Notes: generated by a model not told the origin, from the sequence alone. 64,000 bases of DNA from Brasenia schreberi (GCA_036023115.1 JAYKKT010000074.1:5839501-5903500); one strand, 5' to 3'; counted from the stretch's first letter, positions 42,122 to 55,067 are shown. Made by a program: numbers and translations.

Positions 42122-44597
42122 AGTCTTCATACATAGCTTACGGAAGAACATACACAACTCATTGAAGGTGATAACTACATCTTTAGGAACAATACCTCAC
42201 ATTGTTATTTGTAAGAGATGTTGCATCAACACATAACAATTATGACTTTTCAAACCCATAATTTTATACTCATGAACTTGCATTTTTTGAGATATATTTG
42301 AACACATTCAATTAGGTAACTTGATGCTTTACAACACATAAAGAACTTTCTCTTTCTCATCTTTAGCTAGTTGATATATTGCATGTGAAAAGGTCATCAT
42401 ATTAGTTTCAATTGCACATTATTTTCCATGCAAAGCATGCATTAATCCCGATTTCTTTATGTTCATACGTAACTTGATAATATCAACTGTTTTCTCATAT
42501 TTTTTATGAGAAATGATAATATTTTATCATATATATTATTGTCAATATGCATAACATCAAGATTATGATGCATCTTTAATGTCTTTCAGTATGAAAGATC
42601 ACAAAAGATGCTTTTCTTCTTCTATTCAATTGAAATGTTATCATGGTCTCTTTATGACCTTCTGTCGAAAACAACGTTTTCACAACCTTCCTATTGTTGT
42701 AATATATCTTTACTTCTCAAAGAAATTGGAGTATGACACTCATGACAAGTTGTAAATTCTTTAACTTTCCAATCTTTATTCTCATTAAATGTTGTTGTAT
42801 CAAAACTCTATCTATGATAAGAACCTTTGATGACCCATATATACACATATTTTCTACTATATAGCAAATAAAAATTGTATGTGTGAGTATGACACTCAAG
42901 ACAAGTTGCAAATCCTTTATCTTTCCAACATGATAGCATTGAATATGCAAGGAAATCATTGATAGTTCATAATATTATTACATGAAGTCGAAACCTCTTT
43001 TTTATATGCATCAAATGTGACGATTTCATCCTTTCAAAGAATTTAAAATCCATCAATTAATGGTTGTGGATAAATGTCAATATTGTGAGTAAATGATTTT
43101 GACCCATTTATAAACATAATTATTATGACAAATGAATGCCTCATAGCCAACCATGCATGCAAGTTATAAGGGATTAATAGAATTAGCCAACTATGGTTAC
43201 TAGATGAAATCTTATATGGATTAAATCTATCACTAGCAAGCCCAAGCCCTACATTACATGGTTAAGAAGAAAAAGAAGTATGTACCTCTTCAAAATGTCT
43301 CCATGCTTTTGAATCTCGAGGATGACTCACTTTGCCTAAAGTGTGTCTTTTACTTGTAGCATATCAAACTATATCCTCTGTTGTCTTGGTTAACATGAAC
43401 AACTGTTGTAACCTTGGTATCAACAAAAAGTATCTTACTCTTTTATATAGAGCATTCTTTTTCTGTGTTGTCCTTGTGGATTAGGACACTTGTATGCATG
43501 TTCAAGGTCGCCTATATAGCGAACACAATTGTTATGACACATCTATTTTGATGTAGTCTATACATAAATCAACTAATGAATTCTTTACATCATATCAAAA
43601 TTTTGGTATCAAATCATTTGTTGGAATAATATCCCTAAACATCTTCAAGAGGTCATTGATGCACTTATTTGACAACTTATACACATATTTAATTTGAAAT
43701 AGGTACATAACAAAAGATAATAATGTATATTTTGACATCCTTACCATAATGGTTTGCTTGCATATCCCATCATCTTTTCATATTCCTCGTAGATTCATTA
43801 TTTTCTCCTTGAACTTCTGGTATTGAGAGGCAATAAACATCTTGCACTATGTTTGTCATAACACCTATATCATGTCTAAGTATAACACTTTGTTATGGTA
43901 ACTCACCATAAAAGTGTCATACTGGGTAATTCATTGTAAATTCATCTCGCATAAGACGCAGTTTCACCACTTTCTTGTTAATAAGTGATTTATTGTCACA
44001 CTTTCAACACAGGCAATAAATTTTTCCCTTATTCCTACCTTGATTCAACATAAGCACATATTCTATAAATGCAAGAAGACCAACTCTATATTCATTATCT
44101 TGTAAATGTTTGTTATGGTTCTTAGGCTTGTAGATTCAACTTATGTCGGGTATATAATCTCTCTCCATATTTTTCCTAAGAACATCATACATTAAAACGT
44201 AGTCAAGTATACAAATATAAAAATTAGAATACGATTTGCACATGTTAATTCACGAGCAATGGGATTCAAACTACCAAACAAAGTTAACTAGAAATGCTAT
44301 CGTTAGTGTATGATTCATTGGGACTAAGTGTACACCAGAAATAACCAAAAGAACCACCGAAAAAAGTAAATATTTTTGACAGTTTCAAACCTCCAAAATT
44401 GAAGTACAGGATCGCCGGAAAAGATTTTCAATAATTACCGCTTGTTTTTGGGATTGTTGAAAAAAATAACATTACCCTCGGTAATTTATGTAGACATAAA
44501 TACTGACTGTTTTTATCATATTTTCGATGGTTTAACCCTCAAAATTATTTTTCAAAGTATTTTGAAGGTTATAACTGTCATAATAATTGCGCTAGTG

Positions 44598-47500
44598 TTA
44601 TGAGAACAGCTTGAATTTGTACCCGTGAGATGAAAACAGAAGAGTAACAGAACCAGGTAATTGTGGTCAATGATTTCCCATGATTGACTCGTAGAGATAT
44701 GATAATTTGGGAAAGACAAAATTATTTCTTTGATTGACCACAATAATGATTCAGATGCGATGCTGATCCCATATTGAGGCACAGCCTTTTATTCAGAGCA
44801 ATCACAGGTAGAAATGAAATCGAACCAATCTTATAATAGAAACAACTCCATCAAATATTTTATAGATCCAAATAAAAGAAAAGCTGAGAGCCAACTAATC
44901 AGATTGGTCTCCATTATAATTGTGCATAATAGAATGACTGTTTTTTTCACTACATAACAATCAGCTGGTTTTGTTTGAAGGAGAAACCACCGTAATGTGG
45001 CCTTCCCTGTAAATGGTAATACAGAAATTGGGTCTGTGAAATTCTGAGCAGGAAATGGGTGCTTCAATGTATTACAGGCTCATGCTGTCCTTAGTCTTCT
45101 TACAAACAGATCAAATTGGACGTTCATTTTGCAGTGACTGTTCTCGAGGAACTGGCCTTTAGGAGCAAGATCGATTCTTGTGCACAGATGATTTTCCATG
45201 AATGCATTAGCTGCTCATTAACCATCTTCAAGGTGGGGCTATCTCGAATTGAGAGCCTTGCCTGTAAAGTCAGGGCGAGTCCACTGAGTGCAAATGACAA
45301 ACGCAAGAGTTCACAAGGGACAGTATCGCACAGTAGTAGGAAGTTGAGCCATCTGGCTGTAGGTCAGAGATTCGAATATCAAATATAAATTTTAGTGGTC
45401 TGCTTGATCCCAGCTTGTTTCACACACCCGCGTGCACACACACACAGACACATTTACATGGTTCAGAACAATGCACGACGAACAAATGTGGAGCATGTCA
45501 ACTATATATTTTCCACAAACAACCATATGATTCATTGTGAAGATTGATCATACATGAACATGCAAGTCTTCGAATGCCGTAGAAATAAATTCTTGAAATA
45601 GATTCGAAAAGTCTCGAGTTTGGGACGAACAATCAGGAACCGGATCTGGAACTCCAAGCAGAAGAATGTAAAAATGGCCTTAATCTTTTACAATTACCTA
45701 AGTCACAAAACGAATTCTCAACTTGATTTAGAAATAAAAATAACTATTATGTGATATCGCTTTAACTTTCCAATTACGCTTGTGAACCTAAAAGATTCAA
45801 CTGAGTTTCACATTCAACCTGTAATATAGCACCACCCGACCTGTATCAAACCAATTAGCCTCAGGGTCTGGTAACTGGTCAGCGTCAGACTCATGAGATC
45901 CAAATGGTATTTACAAATTTGGCTCCAAGCCGATTCAGATTAAGCTTTGCAAGTTTTAAACCTAAAACCATTAAAAAGTATGAATTATTGGGCAAGTTTT
46001 GCAGTGGTGCTAATCATGTTATGAGATAATTCAAGCTTGGTTTTATGAGCAAACCCATGCTCACTCATCTAGCTCATGACGTCTAAATATAAACTCATGA
46101 TATGTTAATGCAGTGACGAAGTGAGTTGAGTCACAATTAATCAAGCAACAACCCAACGAGTTAACCGAAAAACATTCAAAGCTCAGCTCATATAGGTCGC
46201 TTAAGTAAATCATATATCATTCCTGCTAGTATATATACTAGCATAAAGATGGGTTGGTGAATATGTGAAAATTAAATTTGACAAAAAAGTCAGATAATAC
46301 TTTTTCAAGAATGGTAGCTGAAGAAAATAAACATTGAAGCTATTAAACCACATTACCGGAGATGATTTTATTATTCAACTCTCTCTCCCTCTCAAACGCA
46401 TATGTATAATGGGTTCGCTGAAAAAATGTTTATTAAACTGACATAATTAATGCGCCACTTGATCATATTTATCTGCACAATGATGTGTCCTTTTGAGTGG
46501 ATTTCATGTGCTTCTTGTTCCTTACCATTTTTTAATCAGCCCGTGGGAATCCTCATGCAGATTATATTATGTTTTTCCTACAAGCACGCATTTAAACTTT
46601 TTTCATTTTCACACATGGAACCTATGTGAACAACCACTTTGCCTGCGAGGAAAGAACGCAAACACATTCTGCTCTTATTGTGCAGTCATCAGTTTTTATT
46701 TCTATATATTTTAGCCTTTGAGGGCTTGTCACGTACTTATCTTCGACTTTTTTGACATCTCCAATAAGCAGTCATGAGTTTTTAATTCTATATATTTTAA
46801 AATTTTGGTTGAATTGTACATTGCTGATTCAATTCAGTTCGATTCCACTGGTTCACCGGACCATTTAGAGAAAACGAAAAATGGTCCGATTAGAGAACCA
46901 TTTCTTTCATGTTGCTGATTCCCATAATTATGCATTTCATTCGCAAGGCTCACTCTGTATTAATGTTTTAAATATCGCATCGGACCCCGTATTACATGGG
47001 ACATTACCGTATCATTACCATACAAGTGTTTTAAAAATTATTATTTTTTAAAATCATTAAAAAAGTTAATTTTTTTAAAAAACATGGGGGGAAATCTGCA
47101 TTATGTATCATAAATGTCAAAACAAACTAAAACACATACATTCATCACTTTGAAGTCTCATTTTTAAACTTATGATTGATGATTATTAATGAATGTCGAA
47201 TACATATGAGATTTTTAGAGAGAAAGGAGTTGGTCTTCAAGAGAAGAAGAGATAGACATGCAAGAGGAGCCAAAGAAAATGACCAACTTTCTAACTTTTC
47301 ACCTTAACAAGATTATCCAATTCTATCAGAAAAACTAACAATTCTCTTCAAAGAAAAGAAAAACCTAAAGCTATCTCCACTTTCATGAAAGGCAAAAGTC
47401 ATAAAAATGTTTAAGTAATCCCCGAAAAGAAAGCCTAATCTATATCTCCATGGTCATGGAATATGAACGTTATTGTGCAAGTGATATACACACCAATGTT

Positions 47501-48844
47501 ATAAAAATTGTATCATTTTGTATGATACGATATAATTTTATTTGGTGCATCAGTACCTTAACCAGTAAGATTAGGTACCTATATCATAAAACACATTTAT
47601 GGTACCATATCAAAGTATATCATACGATATAATACAATGCAGTATGAGTATCGTATTGTATAGTTTAGTTGTGTTTAGGCCACTTGGAGAAGATATTTTA
47701 AAGTTGTTGATTTGGAGTTATTTGCTGGGTTATCACATTCTGAACGTCTGAATTAACTGTTCAGCACATGCCCGAATCTTGTTAAGAGGCGGCAAGGGAA
47801 ATCCCAATCCACAATTGGAAAGCGTTCGTTGCTCCGTTATTTAAACAATAGAAATAAGCGTTATGAGAGATGGGTCTCTGTGTCCTCTGTATCCTTAAAT
47901 CCAAATAAATCCTTATAGAGTCAACTTTTTAACCAAGTGTGAGAACCAAAACCCAAACCATAACTTCTCTCACACTGAATGAGTCCACTTGCCATTGTAA
48001 AATTGCTCGATCTTAGAAGATTTTAGAAGAATTTTGGCAGGCCCAACCCGACCCATGGCTTTCTCGATGTGTTTGATACAAGATTTTAGAAGAATTGGTT
48101 TTTGGTACTCACAATTCTAAGTTTCATTGTGCATCAAATCCATCTCTACATGAAATTATGGTTAAATAGGCTCAATTTCAATAAGAAACTTAGACACCAA
48201 GGAAAAAGTGGGCCATATGAGAAGTTCTCGGATTAAGGGCTCCATGTAGAAAACCAAGTGCTTCCATTGTCTCGTCTTATTATCCCACTTTGTACGAAAA
48301 CATCGAGCGTCTCAAACATAAAAGCAGGATTCCTTGAAACCGTGATTAAAAGCCCATGTGAGTCTCGACATACAATTCTGGTACCCAACAAATCAAACAC
48401 ACCCACAGCGAATTATGTCCATGAAAATAGTTGCCAAGCCTTCCGGTCCACCAGTGCTGGGGAGGAGGGGCAGGGCCATAGCGGCCCGGATTGACACTTA
48501 ACTTTTAGGCTTCGGCCTCCTTTATAATAAGAAAATATACACACACAAAAGGGACACCGCACGTCCCCACATCTCCCATTTGAATCCCTTTCCAACGCCA
48601 CAAGAACCGATGGGACAATTATTTACACCTTATTGGCTCCATTATTTATCGTATCGGATTGGTCATTGGCCTCTCCAATCGGGACCCACCACAACAAAAT
48701 ATCACGCCTAACGGGGCCCACATGGGTGAAGCTTCGCTGGACTGCATCCCCAATTTCTACTCGGGACGCGAGTAAGAGCCGAGTTTCATATCGAGCGAGA
48801 CAGCAGAGAGCGAGCAACCATCCTAGAAAACCGAGCCGTCGGAT
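44598..48844. other. Intergenic, no gene recognised
   Basis: At 45116-45388 both strands stay open for 180-270 bp (plus-strand VLEELAFRSKIDSCAQ, minus-strand LTLQARLSIRDSPTLK). Neither is recognised, and the block could be a diverged exon. An AACCGG/GGTTC-like patch lies at 46830-46910. The stretch 47460-47680 has repeated GTATGATACGATAT and ATATCATACGATAT words in opposite orientation. A SINE-like tail TTTTAGGCTTCGGCCTCC is near 48500. The stretch just before 48845 should be the 3' UTR of the ERF gene. Confidence 0.4.
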
Positions 48845-49648
48845 TCAGCTTTCTGCATCAGGAGCAACAATGCTGAGCGCGAAGTTGAGCACTGCCCGTG
48901 AGCCTCTCATCTTATAGGCAGCTCGGTCATAGGCCAGCGCAGCCTCCTCGGCCGTGTTGAACGTCCCGAGCCACAACCTCGCACCCTGGCGAGCTGAGTC
49001 CCTGATCTCGGCTGCGAATTTTCCCCAAGGCCGCTCCCTTACACCTCTGTACCGCTTCCCATCCTTCTTTGGAACCGAGTTGCCTCTTTTCATCTCACTC
49101 CGAGTCGTAGCAGACGAGACTGTTGACGACTGAGACGATACGGAGGCGAAACCGGCTTCCTGCCGGACTCCGTAGAGGATCATCTCCTCTGAGTCGTTCT
49201 CGTTGATCGGAAGCTTCTCCCACTCGCCAGAGAAGCACGGGCTCCGGCACGCGGTCTCCGGAACCCCACCGCATACTTCCGGTACAGCCACGAAGGATCG
49301 GGTGGTGGCTAGAGAGAGCGACGAAAGAGGAGGCTTCCTCCTCCGGCACTCAACGACCTTTCTGATCTCTCCGCCGCACTCGCTGCCGATTTCCGGCGAG
49401 TCGAATCGGAGCGCTCTCTGAACGAATCGCTCCCCCTCATCATCCCCCTTTTCTTCTTCTTCATCGACTCCCGTCCCACAGTAGGAATTATCTGAATCCT
49501 GGACCCTCTGCCGCTTCCCCGCCGGACCGGTGTTGGAAGATTCGCACTCCGTCAGGGACGAAGCGGACGGAGAGCTCACGAGGAAGGCGGACGAGTAGTA
49601 GGAATCTTCTAGAAGGTGGCACCGTATGTCGTCGAGATCGGCGTCCAT
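48845..49648 (-). CDS. AP2/ERF transcription factor, group IX-like (ERF1/ERF2 type)
   Basis: A single exon of 267 residues. The AP2/ERF DNA-binding domain covers residues 200-257 ([19 protein letters not shown] to [11 protein letters not shown]), with the ERF-type AAEIRD and WLGTF blocks and Ala/Asp at the positions that separate ERF from DREB proteins. Upstream, [19 protein letters not shown] (residues 143-161) matches the conserved motif found ahead of the AP2 domain in group IX ERFs. An acidic stretch ([12 protein letters not shown], about 62-73) may activate transcription. Group IX members bind GCC boxes in the nucleus and mediate ethylene, jasmonate and defence responses. The open frame continues 18 codons upstream to a GTG, but the first ATG is at 49648. 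The C-terminus stops only about 10 residues after the domain, shorter than many relatives. Confidence 0.93.
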   Translation of the reverse strand: MDADLDDIRCHLLEDSYYSSAFLVSSPSASSLTECESSNTGPAGKRQRVQDSDNSYCGTGVDEEEEKGDDEGERFVQRALRFDSPEIGSECGGEIRKVVECRRRKPPLSSLSLATTRSFVAVPEVCGGVPETACRSPCFSGEWEKLPINENDSEEMILYGVRQEAGFASVSSQSSTVSSATTRSEMKRGNSVPKKDGKRYRGVRERPWGKFAAEIRDSARQGARLWLGTFNTAEEAALAYDRAAYKMRGSRAVLNFALSIVAPDAES

Positions 49649-49717
49649 CTCGACGGAGAACGTGACGCCGAAAAATTTCCCCGGTCGTTTCTTCTTCTTC
49701 ACTCTCGCTTTGAGCTC

Positions 49718-49724
49718 CTTTATA
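49718..49724 (-). promoter_or_regulatory. TATA box of the ERF gene
   Basis: The minus strand reads TATAAAG, 70 bp upstream of the ATG at 49648, implying a transcription start near 49690 and a 5' UTR of about 40 bases. This supports the ATG start over the upstream GTG. Confidence 0.65.
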
Positions 49725-49780
49725 GATGACCAAGGGTCGCCGTCCCGCTAACGGCGTTATCCGCCAATCACCGTCGATTG

Positions 49781-49922
49781 TTGACATAAAAGGTGCCCGT
49801 CGTCACGCTCCACGCATTTGACTCTGTCAGTGACGATAGGCGTCAGTCGTCATGCTTGTGTCAAAACCCGCTCTTCATTGGTTGACGACGACGTGGATGC
49901 TTATCTGCTTGCCACGTAATAG
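49781..49922. promoter_or_regulatory. W-box cluster and G-box-like sites upstream of the ERF gene
   Basis: TTGAC cores lie at 49781-49785, 49818-49822 (TTGACT) and 49882-49886, with GTCAA on the opposite strand at 49860-49864. ACGTGG (about 49890) and GCCACGT (about 49911) are G-box/ABRE-like. WRKY factors bind TTGAC cores and bZIP or bHLH factors bind ACGT cores. The spacing, 60-200 bp above the TATA box, is right for a stress-responsive promoter, but function is inferred. Confidence 0.45.
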
Positions 49923-52900
49923 TCCGTAGATCGAGGGACTTGAAGACTATCGCTACTTGTCCCTTCACTATTCGCACGGCCAAATGAGGCCACCATTTTT
50001 TCGGACAGGGAAATTATGGGATAAACATGAAATTGTTTAAAGACGTAAATACCCTTCTCCGTGTCACCCACTCGCTAGTGGGTCTCCCTTGGTCGCTGAG
50101 AATGTCAAGGACTCGAGCCAGACTTGAACCCAATCCGTGTCGAATCAATACTATATATATATATAAAGAGAGAGAGAGAGAGAGATCTGTTTCTTATTGT
50201 CAGTCATAGTATATTGTTGGAAATCCAACTTACAAAGCGGAGTTAACAGGGGCGAATCTAAAGCTTCTCGTGGAGTGGGGAACTGCTTATTCAACTATTT
50301 GAGGTGGAGCGAATTATGTATAATAGTCATGGATTTAATGGTACCTTGTAAGGTTTTCACTGGTTTTCTGAATTTCAAGTGAAAAGGCCGCCCCACCTCA
50401 CCTTAGAGTTGACATGGTGGGTCGCAAGACTGGTCAGAGCTTTCCATTAATTTATGATTATAGCTCATGGTTTTGAGAACGAGATTTGTGTTCTCCTGTA
50501 TTTTATGAAATTTGGGTGAAGCACTAGCAGTGATGCAGACTCACAACTTAGTCCAGGTATGCGATATCTTGTAGCAGGATGAAAGTCTGTCGATTCAAAA
50601 TAATTCTACAGACTAGAGCCGTGTCTGCCACTCTGCGGTCATAACGTTGGGAAAGGATTGAAAGGGAGAAACGCCTGAAAGATGACAAGAACACAAGAGT
50701 GTCGCAGCTGGATGCGGGGATCATTTGCTGGGGAAAGAGGAATACCCGTTCCTCTGATGAAATCCTATTCAATTGGAAAGAGAAATGAAAGAAACTCAAT
50801 TTGAAAATGGAAAAGGAAAAAAGTTTCTTCCCGATTGCCAAAAGAGTGATAGATGATAGATACCCTTTCCACCGTTTGAATGCGTGCGCCTGTTTCCTTT
50901 CGATCTTTGTCCTTCCCCTCCCACTTGGAGGCATCACTGATCAGTCCAGGCATCTCTCTTTCTCTCTCTCTCTTTATATATATACACATACACGTGTGTG
51001 TGTGAGGATTTGAGGACGGAGAAGGGTCATCAAGTGAAAGTTTAAGATGGGGCCTTTTCACGGATATAAAGTCCATGTACATAAATGCCTCTTGAAACGT
51101 GCAAAGGCTGAATATGAACAAAAAACAAAGCACCAATAGCCCCCCGTCCATTAAACGAATTAGGGGACAGTATATGTTATATAGAAGATATGGACAAGAA
51201 ATTGAGAGAGAGAGAGAGAGTATATGATAGCACACTTAATTGTTAATCTATCGAAACAAATTTCAACGATCCAAAAAGTCTATGGTACTAAGCCAATGGG
51301 TGGGCGAAAGCTAATCCATGTCCATTTTCTCCGTGTCCCATTGAACTTCCTGCAGGCTCACTTCAATCACGGAAATGAGAGAATGCCATGGTATCAAAAA
51401 CTGGATATTATCCCACAAACTGGTGCAACTAAACCTCAAGGACTGCTTCACTAATGTCCTCATTCATTGTGCTACCCACGATCCAGTTCTCCATCTTCAC
51501 CCTCATTCATTTTCGCTTATTTCCCTTCTCTTGATCACCGCAGAGAATTCTGTATATTCTTAGTTTTGGCTCATTCACGCATGATCCTCCTTTCCTAACC
51601 CACATTAGCTAAACTTTCACCATGCAGGGAATGTGAATTCTTCACTCGTGTACCAACATCTGCTTGTATTTGGTCTTCCGCTTTTCTTTGAAGCAACACT
51701 CTAGATCATCTTCGAATTTGATGTGTTTCTTCTTATGCCTTTGAGATAGTTCTCTCTTCACCAACAACAAGACTTAATAATTGGATTAAGTATTGTTGGA
51801 TCCAATTAAGCCCACGTAACATAAATTCACTTTAGTTTATATAATTACTTCTAAAAGCTTAATTTAATTGATAATAAATGTTTAATAAAGTTGAAAATCT
51901 GAAGTTTAAAATTATATGGGTAAGACGGGCTTGTGGGTATTCTCTAGTCTCACGTTGCTTGAGAAAAGAATTTCAAATGTTCTTTTATATATATATATAA
52001 TATGGTATCCTTTCAATATGTGTTGAAAAGAGCTTAGATAAATCATGGATGACCAAGGCATGCCAGATCAGGTCGGGTTCTCGAGAATTATCTTCGTTCT
52101 TTGTTTTTTTTCACAAAAAATTAGTCTTAACTTAGAAGTGGTTTACTTATTCTATTTTGTTTTTCTTTCTATTGCGTAGTTGGTTTATGGCTTTCCTTTG
52201 ATCTATGTTTTTTTATTAATATGAATATATTAATATTTGTTGCATATCGTAGTAGTCGGTTCACTCCAACGCATCTAGTGATCCATTCTCCACAAGACGT
52301 TCATGATATGCTGGTGCTTTTTCACATCTCCATGCCCTGCTCAGGACACCGCATTCTGATTGTTAGCGTCTTGATGAAATTGGTGGTGTTCCCTGTGATG
52401 TTTCCTGAGTTTCTGATGTTTGTCTTCATTGGGTTCTCGATCCTGGTTTTTGATGTTTGCCTTTACTGGGTTCCTCCTGCAGATCATTTACATTCCGGTC
52501 TGAGCAATTATGAATTTGCAGTGAGCCTCTTTCTTCTGCGTTTTGAATCCGTATTCTGATTTGGTCATCCTAAACGTCCTGTCATACCGTTTTCCAATAG
52601 GCCTTCGACCCATCGTCGCAGCCTTCGTACGTTTCGATTGCTTTCCGCTGTGGCCTTCGTCCTTTTCTGGGATTTTATGGTCTTCCACGGCTTACCTAGG
52701 GTTCCTTGTGGTCTGCAACTTGTTTCTTCACTATGCCATTCAATGGATTCCGAATGCTCGACGGTTGCTTTACGTCTTCGAAGAGGTTTAATCCATTTTT
52801 GTCAGCGGCATCGCGTTGGTTGTTTACTTCGTTCAATAAAATCTCTAAAATTACTCTGGACGCATTAAATTTGTTTACTGATTTAATATGATTTTTGTAA

Positions 52901-55067
52901 GACCGTCCCAAATCCATGTCCAAGCAATAAGATCAAATATCAGGTTGGCTGCGGGATGACCTTCTATCCCCGCTGCATTCTTCATCTTTCCACTGCACCC
53001 ACGTCTCTCTCTCTCTCTCTGTCTCTCTGTCTCATGTTAGATACAGTTGTTTGGACCAGAGCTTATGTATAAAATGTTTAGATTCTTTTGAAGTGCGAAC
53101 TCCAAGTTGGTATTTAGTTTTTGCTTTTTGTTTCTTATAAGAAAACCTGTGGGTGGTGAAAACGAAAACACCTAAGAAGCCATGTAGCTGATCTCACTTT
53201 GTGTGGGAGAAGGTACGGTTTTGGCTCTGGAACTACATTGATAGTTTGCTATACTTGAAAATGGGAAATCAAGGAAAATTTCGATGTTGTAAATGGGCTA
53301 ATCACATCAATTGAGAGTGTTTATGTAGTATTCTAGGTCAACCCACGACCCAGATCCGATTTCGGTCTGGGAACAGTCCAGTAAGCAAGAATTGGATTAG
53401 CTCGAACGAATGCAAAAAATGGTGAAAATCAGTGTCTTTTACCGTGCGCGAAACCCTTCTCCTTTTTCTTCGGATTTCATGCAAAAAGAACCACCGCCTG
53501 CGGCCGTTCTTAGACATAATTGGAAGGGGGCAGCCTGGCAGACAATGGAAGACCGTCACAGGTCCTGCTTGTTGCCAGAATCACCATTGAAACCCATCGG
53601 TTTTATGGTTTTGGGTCTGGCATGTCCTATCTAGGTGTACTGTATCGTGTCTGACACGTTGATACCTATTGTGCCCTCTAGAAATGTATCGTGTCTGAAC
53701 AGTACGGTGCCAGATCCCGTTGTGTCAGACTCGTATTCTGCCTGAAGGCCTGAGTCAGATGTAGGCTTATTTTGTATTTTGTGTAAGAAACAATTTGAAC
53801 ACAGGACCTGTTTAGGCAAATTCAGGTTGATGTCAAGTTCTGTTTTGAGTCCGAGACAGAGTACCTAGTTTATTGTTCAGTTTGGGTCAGAAGTGGATTC
53901 AGGTATTAATTTGTATTTAAGACAGGTTATTTGAATCCAAGTTAGGTTTTGGGGTCATTTCAAGGTCTTTATGGTATCTTATATGGATCCAGTCCGTTGC
54001 TTTAGAGTTGTAGTTAAATAAATTTTATATTATTATCAGAATTGTCTAGAGATTAAAATACAAGAATTTGGATATAATTATAGCAGTTGAGATTTGATCT
54101 TGGTGCTGCTTCAGGTAGGAAGTTATACATTTCCTAGTAGAATCATGGTAAAAGTGATTTTATGCATTTTGAATTATTTAAATATGCATGGTTTATAATT
54201 GTTTTATTGATGCTTCATGAATGGTATTGGAAATTCCGGGTGATTTGTTATGTATTTGAAATAACCTTGTTTCAGTAGTAAAGTATATTTGATTTGATAA
54301 TGGGCATGATTTGATATGCATGTATTCAATAGTAAAGTATGATTTGATACTATGTGGATATGCATTTGAAAATTTCGGGTGATCTCCGTGCTCCTTCATA
54401 TTCTTGAATGATTGCTTCAACAAACACTTTTGATTAAGCATGTAATGTAACCTGTTTACAGGTCAACCCCTCTCAAACATTCCAATGGATTTAGTCTCTT
54501 TCTTTTCCATCTTGCAGTGTTTCAGCATCACTTGATCAACTTGTTCGTGTTTCGTTCGGTTATTCAGTTGCCCAATAAAACTCATGAGTTCATACATTTA
54601 GGTATTACGGAATGATCAGGTCGCATTGCACATAACTCATGGAGTTGGATTATATTCAATCACCACCATACATCTTACTTTGAAATCGTGCTTATAAAGA
54701 GTCAACGAAGCAAGTCCCCATCAAGTGAGCTGAGGGGGAGGGTGATGTATGATGGAGATTAAATATAGCAAATAATTGAGTCATATGCGTAGCGTTTACT
54801 TTTACATATGAAGCAATCAAGAACCCATGCTATGGCCGTGGACTTTTAATTTGAACATAAACTTGGACTCGGGTCTGGTTCTGAAGTTCAACCTTTTATT
54901 CAATGCATATGTGCCCCCGTCGATCTGAACTCGGTTCAAAAGAATTGAGACCTGCATTCAATTACAAATTGGATCTGGGTAATTTTACTAATTGGAGGGG
55001 GGGGGCTCTATATGTAGTGATGGCTCTCATGTTTATAATCTTGGAGGTTGATTTGATTTAGGAAACA
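49923..55067. other. Intergenic, no gene recognised
   Basis: The stretch contains (GA)n at 50167-50185 and (CT)n then (TA)n at about 50955-50990. The frames at 50548-51235 and 52221-52868 have no recognisable domain and are not called. A repeat word TTGTAAGACC(N)CCATGTCCAAG at about 52895 is echoed at about 55935, pointing to a dispersed repeat. A 19-bp word at 54818-54836 duplicates part of the SABATH first exon (55078-55096). Confidence 0.4.

Larger units (their letters stand above)
37700..44190 (-). pseudogene. TNP2-type CACTA transposase, many stops, split by an RTE insertion
   Basis: Reading the minus strand from about 44.1 kb, the transposase-associated domain (NQGRNKGKIYCLC, then KCDNKSLINKKVVKL) precedes the Transposase_21 core with SHPRDSKAWRHFEEVHT and NVGLGLASDRFNPY (about 43370-43200). 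Next comes IVPKDVVITFNELCMFFRKL near 42.18 kb. The frame then meets the RTE (42121-38898) and resumes at about 38880 with LEEAISKILYKLDMIFP and a YRWMY block, the DUF4218 region. These families mobilise CACTA elements in the nucleus. Frequent in-frame stops (for example SFSS*PCNVGLG and RPV*YRWMY) show it is dead. Confidence 0.85.
34790..44597 (-). mobile_element. Decayed CACTA (En/Spm) DNA transposon carrying a nested RTE
   Basis: The minus strand starts CACTAGCGCAATTATTATG at 44597, the CACTA-type terminus, with TTA following as a possible 3-bp target duplication. Subterminal zones at 44.34-44.58 kb and 34.80-35.12 kb share words such as TTTTCCGGCG, TTCGGTGGTTC and ACCATCGGAAA, typical of CACTA subterminal repeats. 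Between them the minus strand encodes a TNP2-type transposase (44.2 to 37.7 kb) and then a region of short frames (37.2-36.0 kb) that may be the remnant of a second transposon gene. A clear CACTA word at the left end was not found, so the left boundary is approximate. Confidence 0.75.

Noticed and set aside
49649..49702. Upstream extension of the ERF frame by 18 codons
   Set aside because: It begins at GTG, not ATG, and lies between the TATA box and the first ATG, so it is read as 5' UTR.
52221..52923. Overlapping hydrophobic plus-strand and basic minus-strand frames
   Set aside because: No family recognised; the frames overlap in four readings and look like chance openness.
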